Shown here piece after piece: positions 32,536 to 40,270 of a stretch of 64,000 bases of DNA. How positions within the stretch are numbered: position 1 is the stretch's first letter; every line of letters begins with the position of its first letter. The DNA is from Bacteroidales bacterium (GTDB taxonomy: Bacteria > Bacteroidota > Bacteroidia > Bacteroidales > UBA932). The stretch spans positions 1 to 64,000 of the forward strand of contig JAEEXZ010000001.1 in NCBI GenBank assembly GCA_016288055.1, written 5' to 3'. The notes under the pieces were generated by a model, which was not told the DNA's origin, ran no database searches, and worked only from the letters and a program-made list of their open reading frames with translations. The position numbers were made by a program, and so were the translations under genes.

Positions 32536-34905
32536 ATGAAAAGACTATTCATTCTTACCTTAATGATTTTCACCACTTTAACCGCCTTTGCGAAGAAGGA
32601 TTGGAAAGGAAAGGTGGTGGATGAGAACGGAGCCCCGATTGCCTATGCCAATGTGGCTGTGCTCTCCAAGGCCGATTCTACCGTCGTCTGCGGTGCCGTT
32701 ACCGATGAAAGCGGTGTTTTCAATATTATTACACAGGAAAATGACGGAATCATGATGGTGGCCATGCTGGGCTACCAGACCCGTTTCGTTACTCCTGTGG
32801 ACGGGATGGTCATTGCACTTAAGAACGACGCCACCATGCTGGAAAGCGCGTCTGTGGCCGCCGTTATGCCCAAGACCAAAGTGACGGGCGAAGGCCTGCA
32901 AACCCATGTGCACGGTTCCGTGCTGGAGAATGCGGGAACGGCCAACGATGTGCTGGCACGGACTCCCGGTGTCATCAAGGGGCAGAACGGACTGGAAGTG
33001 ATTGGAAAGGGTGCGCCGCTGGTGTACATCAACGGACGCAAGGTTTCCGACATCTCTGAACTGAACCGTCTGGCCAGCAACGAGATCCAGAGCATCGAGG
33101 TTATCAACAATCCCGGCCCCCAGTACGACGCCACCGTACGTGCCGTCGTGCGCATCCGCACCGTCAAGCATCAGGGGGAAGGCTTCGGCTTTAACTTTGA
33201 CGCTTCGGACGCACAGTCCCTGCGCAGGGAAAAACGCAACGCCCCTGCAGCCGCCCTCAATGCCAACTACCGTATCGGCGGCGTGGATATTTTCGGCGGC
33301 GCCAACTTCTCCCGGAGCGTAAACTTCCAGGAGAGCGACATTACGAAAAAAACCTATGGTATTAATAAAACTATTCTTAACGACGGTTACCTGCTCACGG
33401 AAACTCAGAATTCCCTTGTGCATGGCAACGCCGGTGTGAACTGGCAGATTTCCCCCGCCCATTCCTTAGGCGGAAAGGTGGAGTGGGGCCGTCGGCTCTC
33501 GTACAATGTGGATATGGTGGTGAAGGACCACGTGTTCGTGGACGGTGAGGAGGCCGACAAACTCACCACCACATCCACTTCTACGATGGGTGCGTTCCCT
33601 CGGGAGACACTTAGCGCAAACCTTTATTACAATGGCCTGGTGGGCGGTAAACTGGGTATCGACATAAACCTGGACTACTACGGCACAAAGGAGTCTGAAA
33701 ACACCCTCGCCTCTGAGATCAGCGAGATGACGCACGATGCCGCAGTTTCCAGCGAAAGTGACAACAGCAGCCGCTTGTATGCCGCAAAGGCTGTGCTGTC
33801 CTATCCGGTCTGGGTGGGCCAGCTGCAGGTAGGCACCGAAGATACCTTCTCACGCCGAACGGATCACTACTTTACTGACATAGAGAACGTGACGGATATT
33901 TCCGCATCGTCCGCCACGGTGAAAGAAGACAACGTAGCCGCTTTTGCCAACTACGCCTTTTTCCTGCCCACCTTTGGCCAATTGAGCGCCGGCATCCGCT
34001 ATGAGCATGTAAACTACTCTTACGAGGATGTCCTGAAGCCCTCTGCGAACATGTCCACCCGCTACGACAACTGGTTCCCGACGGTCTCCTATTCGAATGT
34101 GATCGGCCCTGTTCAGATGATGTTCAATTACAGCGTCAAGACGAGCCGTCCCAGCTATACCAACCTGTCCAGTTCCGTGCGCTACAACAGCCGTTACATC
34201 TGGCAGAGCGGCAACGCCCAGCTGCAGCCGGAAATCATCCGGAGCGCAAACCTCACGGCTGTCTGGAAATTCGTGGCCCTGGTGGTGAACTATTCCCGTA
34301 CCAATGATGCCATCATGGTATGGAGCACTCCATACAATGACGAGGGTGTGGTGCTGGTGAAACCGCGCAACATCGAGACGCCCTACCGCACCATGGAGGC
34401 GTTCGTGAACTTCACGCCCACCATCGGCGTCTGGAGCATGAACTATACGTTCGGCATCATGCCGCAGTGGCTCACCATCAACGCCCCTGACGAGCGCGAG
34501 GCCTCCGGGGTGCGCGAGACCAAGTTCAACGGAAAACCTGTCTGCTTTGCCCAGCTGAACAACACGTTCTCCCTGAAGAACGACTGGCAGATCGAGGTGG
34601 GCGGAACCTTCCAGACCAAGGGAAATGTGCAGAACCTCTACTTGACGAACGTGTTTGCCGATGTTTACGCCGCCGTGCAGAAGAAACTCCTCCGGGACGG
34701 CTCGCTGGTACTCCGCCTGGAAGCCGCCGACCTGTTGGGAACGGCTCACTACAATGTAACCACGGACTTCGGTTCGCATACCATCTGGCAGACCAATACG
34801 ATGGATACACAGAAAGTGAGGTTCTCTATCCGCTACAGCTTCAACAAGGCCAAGAGCAAGTATCGTGGCACCGGTGCCGGCGCCAGTGAGAAGGCCCGAA
34901 TGTAA
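32536..34905 (+). CDS. Outer-membrane beta-barrel protein, TonB-receptor-like with carboxypeptidase-like domain
   Basis: ATG 32536 gives a signal peptide (MKRLFILTLMIFTTLTAFA). The open frame reaches back to 32476, but that start overlaps the promoter. The 789-residue product has a carboxypeptidase-like regulatory domain (about 21-100: WKGKVVDENGAPIAYANVAV) and a plug-like region (about 120-220: VLARTPGVIKGQNGLEVIGK then INGRKVSD). A long barrel of the kind found in the outer-membrane beta-barrel family of Bacteroidota completes it. No SusD partner follows. The ligand is unknown. It stands alone between the esterase and the LysR gene. Confidence 0.85.
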   Translation: MKRLFILTLMIFTTLTAFAKKDWKGKVVDENGAPIAYANVAVLSKADSTVVCGAVTDESGVFNIITQENDGIMMVAMLGYQTRFVTPVDGMVIALKNDATMLESASVAAVMPKTKVTGEGLQTHVHGSVLENAGTANDVLARTPGVIKGQNGLEVIGKGAPLVYINGRKVSDISELNRLASNEIQSIEVINNPGPQYDATVRAVVRIRTVKHQGEGFGFNFDASDAQSLRREKRNAPAAALNANYRIGGVDIFGGANFSRSVNFQESDITKKTYGINKTILNDGYLLTETQNSLVHGNAGVNWQISPAHSLGGKVEWGRRLSYNVDMVVKDHVFVDGEEADKLTTTSTSTMGAFPRETLSANLYYNGLVGGKLGIDINLDYYGTKESENTLASEISEMTHDAAVSSESDNSSRLYAAKAVLSYPVWVGQLQVGTEDTFSRRTDHYFTDIENVTDISASSATVKEDNVAAFANYAFFLPTFGQLSAGIRYEHVNYSYEDVLKPSANMSTRYDNWFPTVSYSNVIGPVQMMFNYSVKTSRPSYTNLSSSVRYNSRYIWQSGNAQLQPEIIRSANLTAVWKFVALVVNYSRTNDAIMVWSTPYNDEGVVLVKPRNIETPYRTMEAFVNFTPTIGVWSMNYTFGIMPQWLTINAPDEREASGVRETKFNGKPVCFAQLNNTFSLKNDWQIEVGGTFQTKGNVQNLYLTNVFADVYAAVQKKLLRDGSLVLRLEAADLLGTAHYNVTTDFGSHTIWQTNTMDTQKVRFSIRYSFNKAKSKYRGTGAGASEKARM

Positions 34906-34916
34906 GGATTCCTACA

Positions 34917-35810
34917 TCAGCGGAAAACGCTGCGGAAGGAGTTGTTTTCCGTCAGGATGCGTATGAAGGCGTCTGTCGCGCGTTTGCGATAGGCGCCTTT
35001 CATGAAGTGGTAGCAGCCGTACATCCGGCCTTCCGGATGGTGGATGGGAACAGCTCTCAGTTCGGGAATGCCGTGCGCCACTTCTCCGGAAAGGATGGTG
35101 AAGATGGAACCCGACTTGACCAGGTCCAGGATGGCGTGGATACTGTTGAGTTCCAGGCGGATATCCAGTTCTACATTTTTGGCGAACAGGACGGACTCGA
35201 GGGTGTCACGCGCCTGCAGGCCTTTGATGGGAAGCGCCAGCGGATAGCGGCTGAGCGTCTGGACCTCGACGTGCTGCCGGCACTCTTTCATGGCGTCCCG
35301 CCGGCCAATCAGGCAGAGGGAGTTCTCAAACAGCAGGCAGGAGTCGATGCGGTCGTCGTCCATGGGGGACTTATAGGTGAGGGCAACGTCCAGCTCCCGG
35401 TCCAGCAGCATCTGTTTGAGCGTGCTAGTGGAGGTATTGAAAACGTTGAGTTTGACATGGGGGTACTGCCGGTGGAAATCCAGGATGGTCTGCATGAGAA
35501 GCGGGCCGAACGAATAGGTAGCTCCGACCGAGAGCGTACCTGTCTGCAGGTCTTTGACGTCCATGATTTTGTCGGCACAGACCTGCGCTTCCTCCAGGAT
35601 CCTGACGGCGTGCGGATAGAATTCCCGGCCGTAATCGCTCAGGGAAACGTGACGGGTGTCGCGGGTGAGCAGCTCCACCCCCAGCTCCTCTTCCAGCTTC
35701 CCGATTTGCTGGGAAATGGTGCTCTGGGTGATGTAGAGGGACTTGGATGCCGCCGAGAAGCTCTTCAGGCGGCTCACTTCTACAAAATATCGGAGTTGGC
35801 GTAATTCCAT
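34917..35810 (-). CDS. LysR family transcriptional regulator
   Basis: The 297-residue protein has an N-terminal winged HTH (about 1-60: MELRQLRYFVEVSRLKSFSA, then LYITQSTISQQIGKLEEELG). The effector-binding domain follows (about 90-290). It is transcribed divergently from the M49-like gene and the SLC13 transporter, the usual arrangement for a LysR regulator with its targets. The shared 120-bp region has a promoter box on each strand and a pair of direct repeats (35847-35857, 35869-35879) that could be its operator. The transporter suggests a dicarboxylate-like effector, but this is inference. Confidence 0.92.
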   Translation of the reverse strand: MELRQLRYFVEVSRLKSFSAASKSLYITQSTISQQIGKLEEELGVELLTRDTRHVSLSDYGREFYPHAVRILEEAQVCADKIMDVKDLQTGTLSVGATYSFGPLLMQTILDFHRQYPHVKLNVFNTSTSTLKQMLLDRELDVALTYKSPMDDDRIDSCLLFENSLCLIGRRDAMKECRQHVEVQTLSRYPLALPIKGLQARDTLESVLFAKNVELDIRLELNSIHAILDLVKSGSIFTILSGEVAHGIPELRAVPIHHPEGRMYGCYHFMKGAYRKRATDAFIRILTENNSFRSVFR

Positions 35811-35830
35811 GGTAATAAGTGCTTTTCGTG

Positions 35831-35838
35831 CAAATATA
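35831..35838 (-). promoter_or_regulatory. -7 promoter box TATATTTG for the LysR gene
   Basis: Minus-strand TATATTTG, 20 bp before the ATG at 35810. Confidence 0.6.
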
Positions 35839-35840
35839 CG

Positions 35841-35879
35841 TCGATTTATCGAAATTATCTAAAAAATCTATCGAAATTA
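35841..35879. promoter_or_regulatory. Candidate LysR operator
   Basis: TATCGAAATTA occurs at 35847-35857 and again at 35869-35879, spaced 22 bp (about two helical turns). A small palindrome TCGATTTATCGA lies at 35841-35852. Both are between the LysR and M49-like promoters. Confidence 0.5.
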
Positions 35880-35916
35880 ACCTTATCCATCTATAAAAAA
35901 CCTGCGTTCTTCTTCC

Positions 35917-35924
35917 TACTTTTG
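35917..35924 (+). promoter_or_regulatory. -7 promoter box TACTTTTG for the M49-like gene
   Basis: TACTTTTG ends 6 bp before the ATG at 35931, pointing to a leaderless mRNA. Confidence 0.65.
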
Positions 35925-35930
35925 CGCGCA

Positions 35931-37538
35931 ATGCAAAAGAATTTTCTCAAATCATTTCTTATTCTGCTGGTTGCCACCGCCTGCAGCAACGCCCCTAAGT
36001 CGCCGTTGAACAGAGAGGTGGCCAATTATGCCGTCGTCACGGTCAAGGCACCCGACCTGAGCGGTATTACCGACAATGGAAAAGAGGTGCTCAATCTCTA
36101 TCGCTTCGCCGCCGACGAGGTGGACGCTATCTACTGGGAACAGTATTTCGGAGACAAGCATGCCCTGCTGGACAGCATCTCCGACCCGGTGGAGAAAACC
36201 TATGCCGAGATTAACTACGGTCCCTGGGACCGTATGGACGGGAAATCCTTCGTGGAAGGTTATGCCGACCGTCTCCCGGGCGTGGGCTTCTACCCGGCCG
36301 ACATGACCCTGGAGGAATTCGAGGCCTGGGACAATCCGGACAAGATGAGTCCCTACACCCTGGTCCGCCGCGCCGCGGACGGCTCCCTGCAGACGGTCTG
36401 GTACCACGACGCTTACAAGGAGCACATCGGCAAGATTTCCAGCTATCTGCTGGCAGCGGCCGACATCACCATCAAGCCCAGCGTCCGGAAGTATCTGCTG
36501 GCCAAGATCCAGGCCCTGCAGAGCGACAATTTCTACGAAAGCGGCATCGCCTGGCTGGAGATGGACGACAGCAAGATGGACCTGGTGATCGGCCCCAACG
36601 AGGCGGCTGACGACCAGCTTCTGGGTGTCAAGCGTTCCTACGAGGCCTTCGTGCTTCTGAAGAAGGAGTCGCACACGGAAGAACTCATGCAGTATGTCTC
36701 CCGTATCGGCGAGTTCCAGCAGGACCTTCCCGGGGACCCTGCCTACAAGACTTTCCAGCCCGGTTCCGGTTCCAACATCTTTGCCTGCGACGCGCTTTAC
36801 TATGCGGGCAAGGCCAACGCCGGCATCAAAGTGATTGCGCTGAACCTGCCCTTCGACCCCGCCGTGCAGCATGACAAGGGCACGCGTACCATCCTGCTGG
36901 ACAATGTCATCTACGCCAAGTTCAACAGCATCGTGGCTCCCACGGGCGAAATCCTTCTCTCTGCCGACGACCGCGAGCATCTTTCTTCCGATGCTTTCTA
37001 CTGGAACGTGGCCATGCGTGAGGTGGCCCACGGTCTGGGAGTCAAGGAGACGGTGAACGGGAAAGGCAGTGTGGAAGAGGCCCTGGGCAGCACCGCCCAG
37101 ACTTTCGAAGAGGTGAAAGCCAACGCGGCCGGCGTGCTGCTGGTCTGCAAGCTGCAGGACCATTTCGACATCCACCATCTGTTCACCAGACAGGATGCCC
37201 TCACCACCTTCTTCGTGTCCCTGCTCCGTTCCGAGCGCTTCGGCGAAGGGTCTGCCCTGGGACGCGCCAATGTTATCATCTATAATTATCTCCGTGAAGC
37301 CGGCGCCTTCCAGCGTGACGCTTCCGGACATTACACCATCGATCCTGCCAGGATGGAAAGCGGCCTCGCCGCCCTCACCGCCCTCGTGCTGGAGACCCAG
37401 GCAACGGGCAACCGTTCCTTTGCCGCCGACTTCGAGGCCCGCTATTCCAAGCGCTGCGAAGACTACCAGGCCGACATCCTGAACCTCGGGCTGGAGAAAA
37501 TCCCCGTGGATATCCGGTTTGACTTCCAAACCCGGTAG
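35931..37538 (+). CDS. M49-like (dipeptidyl-peptidase III-related) lipoprotein with altered zinc site
   Basis: ATG 35931 gives a lipoprotein signal (MQKNFLKSFLILLVATAC); the frame opens at a TTG inside the promoter. The 535-residue protein resembles the Bacteroidota relatives of peptidase family M49. In that family a zinc motif HExxHGLG is followed about 30 residues later by an EEGKAD-type motif. Here the first motif reads R363-E-V-A-H367-GLG and the second E393-E-V-K-A-N398. The first zinc-binding His is therefore Arg and the Asp is Asn. The protein may be a non-catalytic binding protein. It shares a transcript with the SLC13 transporter 29 bp downstream and faces the LysR gene. Confidence 0.72.
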   Translation: MQKNFLKSFLILLVATACSNAPKSPLNREVANYAVVTVKAPDLSGITDNGKEVLNLYRFAADEVDAIYWEQYFGDKHALLDSISDPVEKTYAEINYGPWDRMDGKSFVEGYADRLPGVGFYPADMTLEEFEAWDNPDKMSPYTLVRRAADGSLQTVWYHDAYKEHIGKISSYLLAAADITIKPSVRKYLLAKIQALQSDNFYESGIAWLEMDDSKMDLVIGPNEAADDQLLGVKRSYEAFVLLKKESHTEELMQYVSRIGEFQQDLPGDPAYKTFQPGSGSNIFACDALYYAGKANAGIKVIALNLPFDPAVQHDKGTRTILLDNVIYAKFNSIVAPTGEILLSADDREHLSSDAFYWNVAMREVAHGLGVKETVNGKGSVEEALGSTAQTFEEVKANAAGVLLVCKLQDHFDIHHLFTRQDALTTFFVSLLRSERFGEGSALGRANVIIYNYLREAGAFQRDASGHYTIDPARMESGLAALTALVLETQATGNRSFAADFEARYSKRCEDYQADILNLGLEKIPVDIRFDFQTR

Positions 37539-37567
37539 CAAGTATAATCAACGACAGAAACGATACT

Positions 37568-39073
37568 ATGTTTAAGATCTTTGTAGGTTTCAACCTCGTC
37601 GAGCAGATGCACAAGCTGCGTCACGACAAGCGCTTCAACCCCAACCTGTTCAGAAAGAAGACTGTCGGTTTTCTTTTTGTCGCCATCATCTTCCTGCTTC
37701 TGTGGTTCCTGCCCACCGAGAGCTTCGGTATTGACGGGCTCACCCAGGTGCAGCAGCGTATCATTGCCATCTTTGCCTATGCTACCCTTATGTGGGTGAT
37801 GGAACTGGTTCCGGCCTGGGCTACGTCGGTGTCTATCATCCTGCTGCTTCTGCTGTTCGCGTCGGATTCCGGTGTCAAGTGGCTCTGCAACGCCGCCGAG
37901 GTGGGACAGCTTCTCAGCTACAAGCAGGTGATGGCCAGCTTCGCCGACCCGGTCGTGATGCTGTTCATCGGTGGTTTTATCCTTGCAATTGCCACTACCA
38001 AGACCGGACTGGACGTGCATCTGGCCCGCGTGCTGCTCACGCCCTTCGGCAAGAAGAGTGAGAATATCCTGCTGGGCTTCATGCTGGTGACGGCCCTGTT
38101 CTCCATGTTCATCAGCAACACGGCCACAACGGCCATGATGCTCACCTTCCTTACGCCTGTGTTCAAGCAGCTTCCCGAGGCCGGGAAGGGCCGTATCGGC
38201 ATGGCGCTGAGCATTCCCGTAGCCGCCAACCTGGGCGGTATGGGCACGCCGATCGGCACGCCGCCCAATACCATCGCCCTTAAGTATCTGAACGACCCTG
38301 AGGGCCTGAACCTGGGCATCGGCTTCGGCCAGTGGATGCTGTTCATGGTTCCGCTGGTGATTCTCCTGATCCTGGTGGCCTGGTTCATCCTCAAGAAGCT
38401 GTTCCCCTTCACCCAGAAGACCATCGAGCTCAAGATTGACGGCGGAATGAAGAGCGGCGGCCAGACGACGCTGGTGATCGTCACCATGGTCGTCACCATC
38501 CTGCTGTGGATGATGGATACCCTCACGGGCATCAATACCTATACCGTGGCCCTGATTCCGTTCGCTGTCTTCGCGATGGCGGGCATTATCTCCAAGTACG
38601 ACCTGGAAGAAATCAACTGGTCCGTGATCTGGATGGTGGCCGGCGGTTTCGCTCTTGGTTACGCGATGAACGCTTCCGGACTGGCCGCTCTGATTATCAG
38701 GGCCATTCCCTTCGGCAACTTCTCCCCGATCCTTATCCTGGTGCTCTCGGGCCTGCTCTGCTACGGCCTCTCCAACCTGATTTCCCACTCGGCTACTGCA
38801 GCCCTGCTCATGCCCATCCTGGTGGTGGTCTGCACGGCCATGGGAGACAAGCTTGCCTCTATCGGCGGCGCCACCACGGTCCTGATCGGCGTGGCTATCG
38901 CCTCCTCCAGCGCCATGATCCTCCCCATTTCCACCCCGCCGAATGCCCTTGCCTACGCCACCAACCTGGTCCAGCAGAAGGACATGGCTAAAGTGGGAAT
39001 TATCATGGGAACCCTTAGCATTCTGCTTGGCTACGCGGCCCTGATGACCGCCCGCGCCCTCCAGATTGTCTAA
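37568..39073 (+). CDS. SLC13/DASS family sodium-coupled anion transporter
   Basis: The 501-residue protein has about 12 membrane helices and a cytoplasmic N-terminus of about 35 residues. The two family signatures are present: SNTATTAMM (about residues 178-186) with GTPPNTIAL, and the inverted-repeat partner SHSATAALLMP with STPPNALAY near the C-terminus. Such proteins import di- or tricarboxylates (succinate, citrate) or sulfate with sodium across the inner membrane. The preceding M49-like gene and the divergent LysR gene suggest regulation by the imported compound. A terminator follows. Confidence 0.9.
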   Translation: MFKIFVGFNLVEQMHKLRHDKRFNPNLFRKKTVGFLFVAIIFLLLWFLPTESFGIDGLTQVQQRIIAIFAYATLMWVMELVPAWATSVSIILLLLLFASDSGVKWLCNAAEVGQLLSYKQVMASFADPVVMLFIGGFILAIATTKTGLDVHLARVLLTPFGKKSENILLGFMLVTALFSMFISNTATTAMMLTFLTPVFKQLPEAGKGRIGMALSIPVAANLGGMGTPIGTPPNTIALKYLNDPEGLNLGIGFGQWMLFMVPLVILLILVAWFILKKLFPFTQKTIELKIDGGMKSGGQTTLVIVTMVVTILLWMMDTLTGINTYTVALIPFAVFAMAGIISKYDLEEINWSVIWMVAGGFALGYAMNASGLAALIIRAIPFGNFSPILILVLSGLLCYGLSNLISHSATAALLMPILVVVCTAMGDKLASIGGATTVLIGVAIASSSAMILPISTPPNALAYATNLVQQKDMAKVGIIMGTLSILLGYAALMTARALQIV

Positions 39074-39093
39074 TTACAAAAACCAACAAGTGC

Positions 39094-39131
39094 AAAAAAA
39101 AGACGGCCGCAAAAAATGGTCGTCTTTTTTT
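39094..39131. terminator. Bidirectional terminator between the transporter and tRNA-Leu
   Basis: A stem formed by 39096-39108 and 39118-39131 (AAAAAAGACGGCC with its complement, one G-T pair), with A and T runs on both sides. It serves the transporter on the plus strand and tRNA-Leu on the minus strand. Confidence 0.85.
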
Positions 39132-39132
39132 G

Positions 39133-39216
39133 TGCCCAGAGCGGGAATCGAACCCGCACGATATTGCTATCACAGGATTTTGAGTCCAGCGCGTCTACCA
39201 ATTCCGCCATCCGGGC
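39133..39216 (-). tRNA. tRNA-Leu (anticodon CAA)
   Basis: The minus strand reads GCCCGGATGGCGGAATTGGT and onward, with the class II long variable arm of tRNA-Leu. The acceptor arm GCCCGGA pairs with TCTGGGC, and the T-arm GGTTCGAATCC is intact. The anticodon loop CTCAAAA gives CAA, reading UUG. The discriminator base is A and the CCA is not encoded. It is 84 nt long. Confidence 0.95.
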
Positions 39217-39281
39217 AGGGGCGTCTTTGAAGACGGACTGCAAATTTAAGCGAAAAAGCGGAAACTGCAAAAATAAACCAC

Positions 39282-39289
39282 TATCTTTG
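39282..39289 (+). promoter_or_regulatory. -7 promoter box TATCTTTG for the shikimate operon
   Basis: TATCTTTG ends 6 bp before the aroB ATG at 39296, pointing to a leaderless mRNA. Confidence 0.7.
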
Positions 39290-39295
39290 CATTCT

Positions 39296-40270
39296 ATGCT
39301 GAAGGAACTCTCCCATATCACGGACATTGCGGCCATTCTGTCGCAGGAATCCGAATTGTACGTGGTTTACGACAAGAATGTCGCATGGGTGGCGGACCAA
39401 CTGCCTGCCGGATGGCCTCGCCTGGAACTGGAGACCTCCGAGGAGGCTAAAACGCTGGAAACGGTAGCCCGTATTGAGCGCTGGCTCATGGCGTGCGGCG
39501 CCACGCGGGGCAGCCTGGTCCTGGCCGTGGGCGGCGGCATCACCACCGACATGGTGGGCTTCGCCGCCGGCATCTACAAGCGCGGCGTCCGTTATGCGAA
39601 CTTTCCCACCACCCTCCTGGCGCAGGTGGACGCAGCTCTCGGCGGCAAAACCGGCGTGAACCTGGACGGGTACAAGAACATGCTCGGCGCCTTCCGCATG
39701 CCGGAGTACACCTTCCTTTCGGCCGATGTCCTCCGCACCCTTCCGTCGCGCGCCCTCCTGTCGGGCGTGGCGGAAATGCTCAAGACCTTCCTCCTCTCTG
39801 ACGGAGAGGCCTACGAAAAGGCGCTCCGGAGTGGCCCCACGCAGGAGATGATCCGCCGCGCGGCCGTCGTCAAGGAGGACATCGTGGCGCGGGATCCCTA
39901 TGAGCGGGGCGAGCGTGCCAAACTCAACCTGGGCCATACCTTCGGCCATGCCATCGAGCACGAGGCCCGTATGCGGGCCGATGATATCACTCACGGGGAG
40001 GCCGTTGCCATCGGCATTATCCTTTCGGCACAGGCGGGAGAGTCTATCGGCCTTTCTGAAAAGGGGCTCGCGCAGCGGCTTGCGCGGGATTTCGCACAGG
40101 TGGGACTTCCCACGCAGTGCCCTTATCCCCTGCAGTCCCTGCAGGAAGCGATGGCCCGGGACAAGAAGGCCCTCGCCGGCGGCCTCGTGCGCTTCGTGAT
40201 TCCCGTACGCCCCGGAGAGGTCGTATTCCATGAAATGAACCCCTATGATCTGCACTTCGATACAAAATAA
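39296..40270 (+). CDS. aroB: 3-Dehydroquinate synthase
   Basis: ATG 39296 follows the promoter box; the open frame upstream runs through the tRNA and is not used. The 324-residue enzyme makes 3-dehydroquinate from DAHP, the second step of the shikimate pathway, in the cytoplasm. Motifs: AVGGGITTDMVGFAAGIYKR (NAD binding, about 78-97), FPTTLLAQVDAALGGKTGVN (about 103-122) and the zinc-binding LNLGHTFGHAIEHEARM (about 211-227). It is slightly shorter than the usual 340-370 residues. The next gene overlaps it by 26 bp. Confidence 0.95.
   Translation: MLKELSHITDIAAILSQESELYVVYDKNVAWVADQLPAGWPRLELETSEEAKTLETVARIERWLMACGATRGSLVLAVGGGITTDMVGFAAGIYKRGVRYANFPTTLLAQVDAALGGKTGVNLDGYKNMLGAFRMPEYTFLSADVLRTLPSRALLSGVAEMLKTFLLSDGEAYEKALRSGPTQEMIRRAAVVKEDIVARDPYERGERAKLNLGHTFGHAIEHEARMRADDITHGEAVAIGIILSAQAGESIGLSEKGLAQRLARDFAQVGLPTQCPYPLQSLQEAMARDKKALAGGLVRFVIPVRPGEVVFHEMNPYDLHFDTK

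Noticed and set aside
39133-39216. tRNA-Leu as an integration site
   Set aside because: No integrase, no duplicated tRNA end and no change of base composition beside it; the genes next to it are core genes.
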